Shown piece after piece: positions 8,513 to 20,142 of a DNA stretch of 64,000 nucleotides. The DNA is from Streptomyces dysideae (GTDB lineage: Bacteria; Actinomycetota; Actinomycetes; Streptomycetales; Streptomycetaceae), in contig NZ_KQ949075.1 in assembly GCF_001514305.1 (NCBI RefSeq), forward strand, positions 464,832-528,831, in the 5' to 3' direction. Under the pieces are notes generated by a model, which saw nothing but the letters and a program-made list of their open reading frames with translations, searched no databases and was not told where the DNA came from. Numbering within the stretch: the stretch's first letter is position 1; each line of letters starts with the position of its first letter. Position numbers and translations under genes: made by a program.

Positions 8513-9579
8513 ATGCCCGACCTCAAGCGACAGGACCGGGCCCCACAGGACCGGAGTGCGGGGCCGAGGGGCTCCGCGACGATCCCCCATGATCACCGGC
8601 TCAGGTCACTCACCACCCGGTGGACGTCCCTCGTGCCGGTGCTCGCAGTCGTCCTGCCGGCCTTCACCCGGGGATGGGACCTGCCCGGAGCGGTCGTCGC
8701 GCTGGTGACGCTCCGTCCTCGCGGGCGCCGTCCTGGCCGCTGTCCATCACGCCGAGGTCGTCGCCCACCGGGTCGGCAAGCCGTTCGGCTCCCTCGTGCT
8801 CGCCGTCGCCGTCACGATCATCGAGGTCGCCCTCATCGTCCCCCTCATGGCGGACGGCGGCGACCAGAGCTCCATCCTCGCCCGGGAGGCCGTCTTCGCG
8901 GCTGTCATGATCACGTGTAACGGCATAGTCGGTCTGAGCCTGCTGGTTGCCTCGCCGCGTCACCGTACGGCGGTCTTCAACCCCTGGACCACCGGCGCCG
9001 CCCTCGCGACCGTCGCCACCTTGGCTGTTCGTGGCGATCCAGACCGTAGGGCACCGCGACTACTTCCTCCCCATCACCCGCCAGGGCGAGGTGATAACCG
9101 CCGACCACGCCGACGCGCCCTCCGCCCGCACCGCCCTGACGAGTCTCGGGCTACGGGGTCTTACCCTGATCGGCGTGGTCGGACTGGCCAAGGGCGTCTC
9201 GCCCACCATCGAGTACGGAGTGGACGTCGCCGGGCTGCCGCATGCCGTCGTCGGCGTGATCATCGCCCTGCTGGTGCTGCTTCCCGAGACCATCGCCGCA
9301 CTGCGCGCCGCGCGCCACGACCGCGTACGGACCAGCCTCAACCTCGTGCTCGGCTCGGCGATGGCCGGCATCGGGCTGACCATCCCCGCGGTCGCCCCGG
9401 CGTCCATCTGGCTCTCCGGCCCGCTCGTGCTCGGCCTCGACTCCACCCACATGGTGCTGCTCGCCCTGACCGTGGTGGTGAGCTCGCTGACCGTGGTGCC
9501 CGGGCGGGCCACACCGCTCCAAGGCGGCGTCCACCGGGTGCTGTTCGCCGCGTGTCTGGAGCTCGCGATCAATCCATGA
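8513..9579 (+). pseudogene. Decayed calcium/proton exchanger (ChaA-type)
   Basis: Homology to ionic transporter ChaA runs through three reading frames. The first piece (start ATG 8513, GAGG upstream) reads LTTRWTSLVPVLAVVLPAFT and stays in frame to about 8712. The second runs from about 8715 to 9020, with VLAVAVTIIEVALIVPLMAD and EAVFAAVMITCNGIVGL. The third, to 9579, has FVAIQTVGHRDYFLP, VLLPETIAALRAARHDRV and LTVVPGRATPLQGGVH. There is a frameshift near 8712. A second junction near 9020 also appears to lack about 30 residues expected between TLAV and the FVAIQT segment. Sequencing error could explain one shift but not the missing segment. The 3' end overlaps the convergent MFS gene by 11 bases. 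Confidence 0.85.
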
Positions 9580-10879
9580 CCGGCTCCGCCTTCGCCACGA
9601 CCACCGGCACCGGACGCGTCTCCGGCAGCAGCGCGAAGCAGCCCAGACTGAGCAGCGCGATCCCCGTCAAATACGCCCCCACACCCCAGGGCACCCGGCC
9701 ACTGTGCTCGACGAGGGCCGTCGCCACGATCGGCGTGAGCGCACCCCCGACGACCCCGCCGAGGTTGTAGCCGACCGCGGCACCGGTGCAGCGCACCCGC
9801 GGCTCGTACAGCTCCGGCAGATACGCGGCGATCACCGCGAACATGGTGACGAACGCGAGCATCGCGCCCAGAAAGCCGAGGAACATCAGCAGTGGCTCGC
9901 CCGTGGCCAACAGCGCGACCATCGGGAACATCCACACCGCGGCGGCCGCACACCCCGCCAGGCACAGTGGCCGCCGCCCGTACCGGTCGCCGAGCAGCGC
10001 CGCCACCGGCGTGAGCGAGCCCTTCACCAGCACCGCCGCCATGATGCAGGTCAGCATGACGGTACGGCTCACCCCGAGCCGCTCCGTCGCATACGCCAGG
10101 GACCAGGTCGTCACGGCGTAGAAGATCGCGTACCCGACCGCGAGCGCCCCGGCGGTCAGCAGCACCAGCCGCCAGTGGTCGCGCACAACCTCGGCGAGCG
10201 GCACGCGCGCGTGGTCGTCGATGCCGAGGAAGCTGGGGCTCTCGGCGAGCGACGACCGCAGCCACAGCCCCACCACGGCGAGCACCCCGGCCGCCCAGAA
10301 CGGCACCCGCCAGCCCCACTGGGCGAACTGCGCGTCGGTGAGCGTCGCCGACAGCCCCAGCACGACCCCATTGGCGAGCAGGAAGCCCAGCGCGGGCCCG
10401 ATCTGCGGGAAACTCGACCACAGCCCGCGCCGCTCGGCCGGCGCGTGCTCCACGGTCAGCAGCACGGCCCCGCCCCACTCGCCACCGAGCCCCAGCCCCT
10501 GCAGGAAACGCAGGACGAGCAGCAGCACGGGGGCGGCCACCCCGATCGTGTCGTACGTCGGCACGCACCCGACCGCAACGGTGGAGGCGCCGGTCAGCAG
10601 CAACGAGGCGACCAGGACCGGCCGTCGCCCGCACCGGTCCCCGATGTGCCCGAACAGCACCGACCCCAGCGGCCGCGCGACGAACCCCACGCCGAACGTG
10701 CCGAACGCGGCCAGCGTCCCCGCCAGCGGTGAGAACGTCGGGAAGAACAGCGGTCCGAGGACCAGCGCGGCCGCGGTCCCGTAGACGAAGAAGTCGTAGA
10801 ACTCGATGGCCGTCCCGGCGAGCGAGGCGGCCGCAAGCCGCAGCATGGAGGGCGCCCTTGCGGTGCGTACGTCGTGCAT
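9569..10879 (-). CDS. MFS metabolite/proton symporter (MHS family)
   Basis: A 436-residue, 12-helix major-facilitator protein of the metabolite:H+ symporter type (ProP/ShiA/KgtP-like). Visible signatures are AGTAIEFYDFFVYGTAAAL in helix 1, the loop motif GHIGDRCGRRPVL, RFLQGLGLGGEWGGAVLL in helix 4, and the second-half motif LGDRYGRRPL. The family imports organic or amino acids such as shikimate, citrate, proline or 2-oxoglutarate; the substrate cannot be read from sequence. The start at 10879 lacks an obvious ribosome site; an internal ATG at 10846 behind CGCAAGGG is an alternative. Its 3' end meets the decayed exchanger, and a decayed peptidase gene lies upstream on the same strand. Confidence 0.88.
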   Translation of the reverse strand: MHDVRTARAPSMLRLAAASLAGTAIEFYDFFVYGTAAALVLGPLFFPTFSPLAGTLAAFGTFGVGFVARPLGSVLFGHIGDRCGRRPVLVASLLLTGASTVAVGCVPTYDTIGVAAPVLLLVLRFLQGLGLGGEWGGAVLLTVEHAPAERRGLWSSFPQIGPALGFLLANGVVLGLSATLTDAQFAQWGWRVPFWAAGVLAVVGLWLRSSLAESPSFLGIDDHARVPLAEVVRDHWRLVLLTAGALAVGYAIFYAVTTWSLAYATERLGVSRTVMLTCIMAAVLVKGSLTPVAALLGDRYGRRPLCLAGCAAAAVWMFPMVALLATGEPLLMFLGFLGAMLAFVTMFAVIAAYLPELYEPRVRCTGAAVGYNLGGVVGGALTPIVATALVEHSGRVPWGVGAYLTGIALLSLGCFALLPETRPVPVVVAKAEPVMD

Positions 10880-10929
10880 GCCGCGTCAACTGGCCGCGGT
10901 GACTGTGGGTTACGGGGCGACTGTGTTCG

Positions 10930-11420
10930 TCAGTACGTGACGGTGATGCGCCGCGCCGGTCCGTCGACGCGCACCATGCCGCCGTAGGGGATCGCCAGTT
11001 GCGGATCGGTGTGCATCAGGTTCGGGCCGTGGTAGCCGACGATGCCTGTGTTGCGCAGGAACGCGAGGAGGTTCGTGTTGTCGCTCATCCCGAGGAACGG
11101 CTTCGGGTTCGCCCGGATCAACTCCCCGTCCAGCAGTGGCAGTACGGTGATCTGGTCGTCGCCGCCGGTCGACGCGAGGACCGGCCTTGATGCCGGGGTC
11201 GGCGAACGCGGTGTGGATGTCGTCGGCCCGCTCCTGCGGGGTCGAGCCCATCTTGCGGGTCGGGCCGGGTACTCGACCGGTTCGAGCTCGTGGTCCCTGC
11301 GCAGCCGCTCCAGGCCCAGTTCCTAGGGGCGCGGGAAGAGCCCGGGCAGGTCGCTGGAGGGCGAGATGACGGCTATGCGGTCGCCGGGGGAGGGCTTAGG
11401 GGGTACGAGACCACGGTCAT
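10930..11420 (-). pseudogene. Decayed S66 LD-carboxypeptidase
   Basis: The minus strand holds pieces of a peptidase family S66 protein (murein tetrapeptide LD-carboxypeptidase/microcin-immunity type) in several frames. The start region reads MTVVSYP, then shifts into PGDRIAVISPSSDLPGLFPRP. A TAG stop follows where the family has Tyr (PYELGLERL). After a further shift comes MGSTPQERADDIHTAF, then another shift into STGGDDQITVLPLLDGELI and NPKPFLGMSDNTNLLAFLRN. The sequence then jumps from NTGIVGYHG to a C-terminal HTDPQLAIPYGG...ITVTY, losing most of the second domain. About 160 of the usual ~340 residues survive. It is clearly non-functional. Confidence 0.85.
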
Positions 11421-11522
11421 CCCGGGAGGGTAGGACGCGTGGACCGGCCCGCGCACCGTGATAAACCGGGTCTGAGCAGCGGTCATCGACAGGCCGCCCA
11501 CCTTGAACGGACCGGAGGAACC

Positions 11523-11996
11523 GTGCCCCGCACCCTGGCCAACGCCCCGATCATGATCCTGAACGGCCCCAACCTGAACCTGCTCGGCCAGCGCCAGCCG
11601 GAGATCTACGGTTCCGAGACCCTCGCCGACGTCGAGGCCCTGTGCGCCAAGGCCGCGGCCGCGCACGGCGGCACCATCGACTTCCGCCAGTCCAACCACG
11701 AGGGCGAGTTGGTCGACTGGATCCACGAGGCGCGGCTCAACCACTGCGGCATCGTGATCAACCCCGGTGCCTACTCGCACACCTCTGTGGCGATCCTGGA
11801 TGCGCTCAACACCTGTGACGGCCTTCCGGTGTTGGAGGTCCACATCTCCAACATCCACAAGCGGGAGTCGTTCCGGCACCACTCCTATGTCTCGCTGCGC
11901 TCCGACGGGGTCATCGCGGGGTGCGGAGTGCAGGGCTACGTGTTCGGGGTGGAGCGGGTCGCGGCACTGGCCGGGGCGGCGCAGGCCGAGGCGTAA
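11523..11996 (+). CDS. aroQ: Type II 3-dehydroquinate dehydratase
   Basis: A 157-residue type II dehydroquinase, which converts 3-dehydroquinate to 3-dehydroshikimate in the shikimate or quinate pathway as a dodecamer. The landmarks are [19 protein letters not shown] (active-site loop with the catalytic Arg and Tyr), the Asn/Glu segment [41 protein letters not shown]-type [12 protein letters not shown] with the catalytic His, and [10 protein letters not shown]. The GTG at 11523 has GGAGGA about 5 bases upstream. A monocistronic gene converging on the amino acid ABC genes. The MFS gene nearby belongs to a family that includes shikimate transporters, but the decayed gene between them makes a functional link uncertain. 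Confidence 0.96.
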   Translation: MPRTLANAPIMILNGPNLNLLGQRQPEIYGSETLADVEALCAKAAAAHGGTIDFRQSNHEGELVDWIHEARLNHCGIVINPGAYSHTSVAILDALNTCDGLPVLEVHISNIHKRESFRHHSYVSLRSDGVIAGCGVQGYVFGVERVAALAGAAQAEA

Positions 11997-12021
11997 GTCA
12001 CGTCGGCCTGGCGGGCGCCCC

Positions 12022-12774
12022 TTACAGCCGTCCCGCCTCCACGATCCGCCGCAGGAAACGCCGCGTGCGCTCCTGTTGTGGATCGCCGAAGACCTGCTCG
12101 GCCGTGCCGCGCTCCAGCACCACCCCACCGTCCAGAAAACAAACCTGGTCGGCGACGTCCCGCGCGAAGCCCATCTCGTGCGTGGCCAGCACCATCGTCA
12201 TACCGTCGTCCTTCAGATCGCGGACGACGGTGAGGACTTCGCCCACCAGCTCCGGGTCGAGGGCGGCGGTGACCTCGTCGAGCAGCAGCAGCCGGGGGCG
12301 TACGGCCAGGGCGCGCACGATCGCGACCCGCTGCTGCTGGCCGCCGCTCAGCCGGTCCGGGTACTCGCCCGACTTCCCGCCGAGCCCGAGCCGCTCCAGC
12401 AGCTCACGCGCGCGTGCCTCGGCCTCCGCCCGGGACACGCCGTGCACGCGGCGCGGGGCGAGCGTGATGTTCTCCAGCACCGTCATGTGCGGGAAGAGGT
12501 TGTACGCCTGGAACACCACGCCGATACGGCGCCGTACCGCGTCCTGGTCGGCGCGCGGGTCGGTGATCTCCTCGCCGTCCAGCCAGATCGCGCCATCGTC
12601 GATGTCCTCCAGGAGGTTCGCGCAGCGCAGCAGCGTCGACTTGCCGGATCCGGACGCGCCGATCAGGGCGGTCACCGTGTGCGGGGCGACCTCGAGGTCG
12701 ACGTCCCGCAGCACGACCGAGTCGCCGAAGGTCTTGCGCACGGACTCCATGCGCAGCACAGGGGCGTCGCTCAC
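12022..12774 (-). CDS. Polar amino acid ABC transporter, ATP-binding subunit
   Basis: A 250-residue ABC ATPase of the glutamate/glutamine/polar amino acid class. Walker A is GASGSGKST, the Q-loop region VFQAYNLFPHMTVLENI is typical of this class, the signature is LSGGQQQRV, Walker B LLLLDEVTAALD, and the switch His is in LATHEMGFA. It powers uptake through the permease encoded just upstream. The GTG at 12774 overlaps the permease stop by 4 bases (GTGA), implying translational coupling. It is the last gene of a binding protein-permease-ATPase operon. The substrate is probably an acidic or other polar amino acid, by family only. Confidence 0.95.
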   Translation of the reverse strand: MSDAPVLRMESVRKTFGDSVVLRDVDLEVAPHTVTALIGASGSGKSTLLRCANLLEDIDDGAIWLDGEEITDPRADQDAVRRRIGVVFQAYNLFPHMTVLENITLAPRRVHGVSRAEAEARARELLERLGLGGKSGEYPDRLSGGQQQRVAIVRALAVRPRLLLLDEVTAALDPELVGEVLTVVRDLKDDGMTMVLATHEMGFARDVADQVCFLDGGVVLERGTAEQVFGDPQQERTRRFLRRIVEAGRL

Positions 12775-13688
12775 AGTGCACCTCCCTGGGCGCGACGGCG
12801 GTCCATCCGGGCCGTCACCCAGTCCGTGAAGCGGGTCATCGGGATGGTCAGCGCCACGAAGACCAGGCCCGCGACGATGTACGGCGTGTAGTTGAGGCTG
12901 CGGCCCACGATGATGTCGGCGGCCCGTACGGCGTCCACCGCACCGCCGATCGACACCAGCCCGGTGTCCTTCTGCAGCGACACCAGGTCGTTCAGCAGCG
13001 GCGGCACCTGACGGCGCACGGCCTGCGGCAGCACCACATGGCGCAGCGCCTGCCGGTTGGTGAGGCCCAGCGAGCGGGCCGCGGCGCGCTGCGAGGGGTG
13101 CACGGACTCGATGCCGGCCCGGAACACCTCGGCGACATACGCCGAATACGTCAGCGTCAGCGCCGTACCGCCCAACAGCACGGGGTCGACGGTCACGCCC
13201 TGCAGGCGCAGAGCCGGAACCCCCAGGACCACGATCATCAGATTGATGATCAGCGGCAGCCCGCGGAAGAAGTCGGTGTACGCGGCGGCCAGTGCCCGCA
13301 GGGGAAAGAACACCGGCCCGCGCAGCGTGCGCGCGACCGCTATGAGCATGCCGAGGACCAGTACCGCGACGCCGCAGACCAGCAGCAGCCGGACGTTGAG
13401 CCACAGCCCTTCGAGAACCTTGGGGAACGCCTCGCGCGCGTACTCCGCGCTGAAGAACGTCTCCTTGGTGCGCGGCCAGCCGGGCGCGTTGACGACGACC
13501 AGGTAGAGGACGACACCGGTGACCAGGGTCGACAGGGCGGCGATCGCGGTGGCGCGGCGGGCGCGCGCGCGTGTGTACCGCTCGCGCTCGATCCGCCGCT
13601 GGGACGGGACGTAGCCGTCGCCCCCGCCGGACATGTCGCCGTTGTCGTCCGCGTCCTCCTGGCCGGACTCCTCCTTGGTGACGGTCAC
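12771..13688 (-). CDS. Polar amino acid ABC transporter, permease
   Basis: A 305-residue permease of the His/Glu/Gln uptake class, with a cytoplasmic N-terminal extension of about 45 residues rich in acidic then basic residues. The core has about five transmembrane helices and the EAA-loop region RAAARSLGLTNRQALRHVVLPQAVRR that docks on the ATPase. TDFFRGLPLIINLMIV is typical of the family. The GTG at 13688 overlaps the binding-protein stop by 4 bases. Only one permease gene is present, so the channel is presumably a homodimer, unlike gluABCD-type systems with two permeases. Confidence 0.93.
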   Translation of the reverse strand: MTVTKEESGQEDADDNGDMSGGGDGYVPSQRRIERERYTRARARRATAIAALSTLVTGVVLYLVVVNAPGWPRTKETFFSAEYAREAFPKVLEGLWLNVRLLLVCGVAVLVLGMLIAVARTLRGPVFFPLRALAAAYTDFFRGLPLIINLMIVVLGVPALRLQGVTVDPVLLGGTALTLTYSAYVAEVFRAGIESVHPSQRAAARSLGLTNRQALRHVVLPQAVRRQVPPLLNDLVSLQKDTGLVSIGGAVDAVRAADIIVGRSLNYTPYIVAGLVFVALTIPMTRFTDWVTARMDRRRAQGGAL

Positions 13689-14569
13689 TTGAGTACCGGA
13701 GCGTCGACGGCGTCGGACAGCCACTGCTTCTCGAGCTTCGCCAGCGTGCCGTCCTCACGCAGGGCGTCCACGGCGTCCGTCACACACGAGGTGAGCGCGC
13801 TGCCCTTGTCGAGCACGAGCCCGAACTGCTCCGGCGTACCGCCCTGGTTCTCGAACTGCCCCACGATCTCCGCGTCCGTCACCTCGGCCGCGGTGATGTA
13901 GAAGGCGGTCGGCAGGTCCACGACGATGGCGTCCACCTGACCGTTCTTCAGCGCCGACTTGGCCTGGTCGTTCTTGGCGTACGCGGCAGGCTCCTGCGCC
14001 GGCTCCACCACGTCGTTGATGTACTGGAGGCTGGTGGTGCCGACCTGGGCGCCCAGCTTGGTGTCCTTCAGGTCCGCGACGCTCGTCGCCTTCGCGGCCT
14101 TGGAGCCCTTCAGTGCGATGACGGCCTGTCGCACGTCGTAGTAGCCGGCCGAGAAGTCCACGGCCTTCTTGCGCTCGTCACTGATCGACACCTGGTTGAT
14201 GTCGAAGTCGAAGGTCTTCTCGCCGGGCGCGAAGGCCTTGTTGAACGGCACGCTCTGCCAGACGACGGCGCTCTTGTCGTAACCCAGCTGCTGTGCCACG
14301 GCGTACGCGACCGCCGACTCGAAGCCCTCGCCGTTGGCGGGCTTGTCGTCCTTGAACCACGGCTCGTACGCCGGCTCGTCGGTGGCGATCGTCAGTTTGC
14401 CGGACGTCTCGGTGGCCAACTTGCCCTTGGCGCAGCTGTTCCCGGCCGACCCGGAAGGCGTCTCGGCGGCCTTCTCCTCCGGCTGCGGAGCGCAGCCGAC
14501 GGCGGTGACGAGCAGGGCTATCGTTGCGGCGGCTACGGCGCGGCGCAGCGCACTGGGGGCAAGGTGCAT
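13685..14569 (-). CDS. Polar amino acid ABC transporter, substrate-binding lipoprotein
   Basis: A 294-residue family-3 solute-binding protein. The N-terminus is a lipoprotein signal (LRRAVAAATIALL, lipobox TAVGC with the Cys near residue 23), so it is anchored outside the membrane. The mature part has SGKLTIATDEPAYEPWF, FDFDINQVSISDERKKAVDFSAGYYDV and LGAQVGTTSLQYIND, all typical of ligand-binding lobes. The ATG at 14569 fits the signal peptide but has no strong ribosome site; longer in-frame starts exist upstream. First gene of the three-gene importer operon. Confidence 0.92.
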   Translation of the reverse strand: MHLAPSALRRAVAAATIALLVTAVGCAPQPEEKAAETPSGSAGNSCAKGKLATETSGKLTIATDEPAYEPWFKDDKPANGEGFESAVAYAVAQQLGYDKSAVVWQSVPFNKAFAPGEKTFDFDINQVSISDERKKAVDFSAGYYDVRQAVIALKGSKAAKATSVADLKDTKLGAQVGTTSLQYINDVVEPAQEPAAYAKNDQAKSALKNGQVDAIVVDLPTAFYITAAEVTDAEIVGQFENQGGTPEQFGLVLDKGSALTSCVTDAVDALREDGTLAKLEKQWLSDAVDAPVLK

Positions 14570-15252
14570 GGCGGGAGATTGACAGTCCGCCGTCCCGTTT
14601 GTCGAGGTCACGCCGAGAATTGTCCGCATAGTGGGAACGCGTGTTGCATTCTCGTGAACGTGCCCCATGTCGACCGCCGGGGCCGCCGGTCGAGGGCGGG
14701 GATCGAAAGACCGGCGGCCCATGCCGCTCAGGAGCCGTCTTCCTGCGCGGGGCTGCTTCCAGTTGACCGCGCAACTACCCGCGACGGGAGCGCACGCATG
14801 CCACCGGCGTGTGTGAAGAGTTCACACGGGGCGCGCGGGTGGCGTGCGCGCGGGGCGCGTTGTACGGGAGTTCGCGCGGGGAGTACGTCACAAGTCCACG
14901 CTGGAGGCTGACTGATAGGCATGCGCGGGGTGCGTGTTGGGGAGCGAGCCGCGTGCGGAAAGGAAGGGAGCCTGCGCGAAGGGGGTGAGCGGGGCGTGCG
15001 CGCAATGCGCCCGCGGGGCCCGCCACGCGGAGGGCGAGCATCTCCCGCCCTGCGCGTGAGCTGCATCCCCGCGCCAGTGGCGCACACCCCGCGAGGGCGC
15101 GAGCTGCACAGTCCTGCGCGGGGCGCGAGATCCACGCCCCCAGCGCGTGCTGATCTCCGCACGACCCACTGCGCGGCCCGCAGGAGCAACCCGCCCCCTG
15201 GAGCGCCGATTCACCTCCGCACGTCGGCCACCATGACGCACGCCCGCCGGCC
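14570..15252. other. Gene-free stretch with degenerate GCGCGGGG motifs and a perfect operator-like palindrome
   Basis: About 680 bases between the importer operon and the MBL hydrolase hold no credible gene; the open frames are Arg/Ala-rich and show no normal streptomycete codon pattern. The part near the importer must hold its promoter. From about 14745 to 15140 variants of TGCGCGGGG recur roughly ten times on the plus strand. At 14811-14827 lies GTGTGAA-GAG-TTCACAC, a perfect 7+3+7 inverted repeat that looks like a repressor site. AGTTG-N6-CAACT at 14761-14776 is a smaller one. Confidence 0.55.
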
Positions 15253-15909
15253 TCACCACCCCCGCGCGTGCCACTCCGGCAGATGCGGCCGCTCCGCGCC
15301 CAGCGTCGTGTCGTTGCCGTGTCCCGGGTAGACCCAGGTCTCGTCCGGCAGCGCGTCGAAGATCTTCGTCTCGACGTCGTGGATCAGGCTGGCGAACGCC
15401 TGTGGGTCCTTACGGGTGTTGCCCACCCCGCCCGGGAACAGGCAGTCGCCGGTGAACACATGGGGATGCCCGTGCGGGTCGTCGTAGACGAGGGCGATCG
15501 AGCCCGGCGTGTGCCCGACCAGATGGCGCGCGGTGAGTTCCACGCGCCCCACCCGGATGGTGTCGCCGTCGTCGACCAGGACGTCGGTCGGTACGGGGAT
15601 GCCTTCGGCGTCGTCGCGGCCGGCGTAGGTGCGGGCGCCGGTGGCCGCGACGACGTCGGCGAGCGCCTGCCAGTGGTCGCCGTGCTGGTGCGTGGTGACG
15701 ACCGACGCGATGCCGTCGTCGCCGATGGTGCCGAGCAGCGTCTCCGCGTCGTTGGCGGCGTCGATCAGCAACTGCTCGTCGGTGGCCCGGCAGCGCAGCA
15801 GATAGGCGTTGTTGTTCATCGGGCCGACCGCGATCTTGGTGATCATCAGGTCCTTGAGCTCATGCACGTCGGCAGGGCCGCCGACCGTCACCTGTCCGCT
15901 GTACGTCAT
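15253..15909 (-). CDS. MBL-fold metallo-hydrolase
   Basis: A 218-residue metallo-beta-lactamase-fold hydrolase of the glyoxalase II-like group. The zinc motif HxHxDH appears as THQHGDHWQALAD, followed by GHTPGSIALVYDD (third His), FTGDCLFPGGVGN (bridging Asp) and VYPGHGNDTTLG (last His), so the di-metal site is complete. Likely a thioester or related ester hydrolase acting in thiol metabolism; in actinobacteria, mycothiol-linked roles are common. It is followed leftwards by gene-free sequence. A gene for a mycothiol-dependent-type enzyme starts upstream on the same strand with a 46-base gap, so the two may form an operon. The exact substrate is unknown. Confidence 0.88.
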   Translation of the reverse strand: MTYSGQVTVGGPADVHELKDLMITKIAVGPMNNNAYLLRCRATDEQLLIDAANDAETLLGTIGDDGIASVVTTHQHGDHWQALADVVAATGARTYAGRDDAEGIPVPTDVLVDDGDTIRVGRVELTARHLVGHTPGSIALVYDDPHGHPHVFTGDCLFPGGVGNTRKDPQAFASLIHDVETKIFDALPDETWVYPGHGNDTTLGAERPHLPEWHARGW

Positions 15910-15955
15910 GGCCGTCAGCCTATAGCGGGGGAGCGGCCCGAGGACGGTCCGCGTG

Positions 15956-16642
15956 CTACAGGGGCGGCAGCGTCGGCAGCGCCCCGCCCGCCACCCGCAG
16001 CGCGGCCCCGTCGCGGCGCCCGGCGAGCCAGCCGAGCAGCTCCGGCTCGGACCCCGTGGCGGTGACCTCGGGCGCACCCGCCTCTCGGCCCGTGCCCCAC
16101 GCGCGCGTGCCGTCCGTGAGGCTCGTGGCCGGCACGTCGGGGTGCCCCCTGAACCGGTCGGCGAGGAAGTCGATCTCCCGCTCCACGAACTCCGCCGGAA
16201 GGTCCTCCAGCTCGTATCCGATCCCGAGGTCCACGTGGTGCAGCTCCACCTCCACCCACCGCCGGAACGGCACCCGGGCCGCCGTGTCGGTGACCCCGTT
16301 GCGCAGCTCCACCGTGCGCGACCAGTCCGCCGGCACGTCACACGCGTCCTGGAAGCGGGCCGCGCTCTCGCGCACGTCGGTCAGCTGGACGTCGAGGGGA
16401 CGCGGGGCGTCCCGCTCGATGTCGGCGTCCCGGGCCTCGGCGGAGAGATACATGGGGCGGCCCTCGAGGACGTTCACGAGGGCGTCCGCGTTGCGGGCGA
16501 GATGGGCGAGGACGTGGCCGCGGCTCCAGCCCGGAAGCCGTGATGGCTCGGCCATGGAGGCGTTGTCCATCTTGGCGACTGCGCTGAGCAGCCGTTCGGT
16601 CGCGTCACGTACAGACGCCAGGTCACGAACGTGATCAATCAT
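15956..16642 (-). CDS. Maleylpyruvate isomerase-family (mycothiol-dependent type) protein
   Basis: A 228-residue DinB-like four-helix protein of the MDMPI_N family. Landmarks are LPGWSRGHVLAHLARNADAL with the metal-binding His residues, and WVEVELHHVDLGIGYELEDLP with further ligand His residues. Members use mycothiol as cofactor for isomerisation or conjugation reactions; many in Streptomyces have unknown substrates. The ATG at 16642 has no strong ribosome site but matches the natural N-terminus of the family. It is divergent from uvrA across 224 bases and probably co-transcribed with the MBL hydrolase downstream. Confidence 0.85.
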   Translation of the reverse strand: MIDHVRDLASVRDATERLLSAVAKMDNASMAEPSRLPGWSRGHVLAHLARNADALVNVLEGRPMYLSAEARDADIERDAPRPLDVQLTDVRESAARFQDACDVPADWSRTVELRNGVTDTAARVPFRRWVEVELHHVDLGIGYELEDLPAEFVEREIDFLADRFRGHPDVPATSLTDGTRAWGTGREAGAPEVTATGSEPELLGWLAGRRDGAALRVAGGALPTLPPL

Positions 16643-16787
16643 GCTGCTGACACTAGCCCCGCCACCCCTTTGGGTGAAGGTGGTGAACGAGTGCCGTAAA
16701 TCGAATGTGCGTGCTATAGGGTCGGAAGCGGCGTCGGGCATGCTGGATGGCCGGGGATTGTTTACGCATCCGGGAATCCGACCGGCG

Positions 16788-16810
16788 TTGTCAGTGGCTC
16801 CCCCTAGTCT
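16788..16810 (+). promoter_or_regulatory. DNA-damage promoter of uvrA (PafBC/RecA-independent motif)
   Basis: TTGTCAGTG (16788-16796), 8 bases, TAGTCT (16805-16810). Transcription would start near 16817, giving a ~50-base leader with AAGAAAGG before the GTG at 16867. No LexA box of the GAAC-N4-GTTC kind was seen in this gap. Confidence 0.88.
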
Positions 16811-16866
16811 GAAGAAGCACGGGGGCCTCGCCCCTGTCACTTCTCTCAAGAAAGGTGCGGACCGGC

Positions 16867-19926
<3,060 letters not shown>

Positions 19927-19962
19927 GACACACGGGCGACGAGCCTCGACAAATCCGGAAAA

Positions 19963-20001
19963 GTGCGGCGCCCCGCGGGAACTCCCCGCGGGGCACCGCA
20001 C
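19963..20001 (+). terminator. Terminator after uvrA
   Basis: A long hairpin: GTGCGG and GCCCCGCGGG on the left, CCCGCGGGGC and CCGCAC on the right, with one internal mismatch and a 5-base loop. It starts 37 bases after the uvrA stop and faces the convergent kinase gene, so it may act in both directions. Confidence 0.8.
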
Positions 20002-20142
20002 GTTGCACAGTCAGCCGCCCCGTCCCTGTGCGGCTCTGGCTCCTTGACTCCTGAACAGAGGAAACCGGAAGAGAGGCACAGCGCCCCGCTGCCGTACGTC
20101 CCGTCCAGGTCCCTCCTGACCCGTCCCGTCCGCGAAGGACCC

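Noticed and set aside
14728..15189. Coding gene in the 14.7-15.2-kb gap
   Set aside because: The frames are Arg/Ala/Pro-rich without codon-position bias or any recognisable domain.
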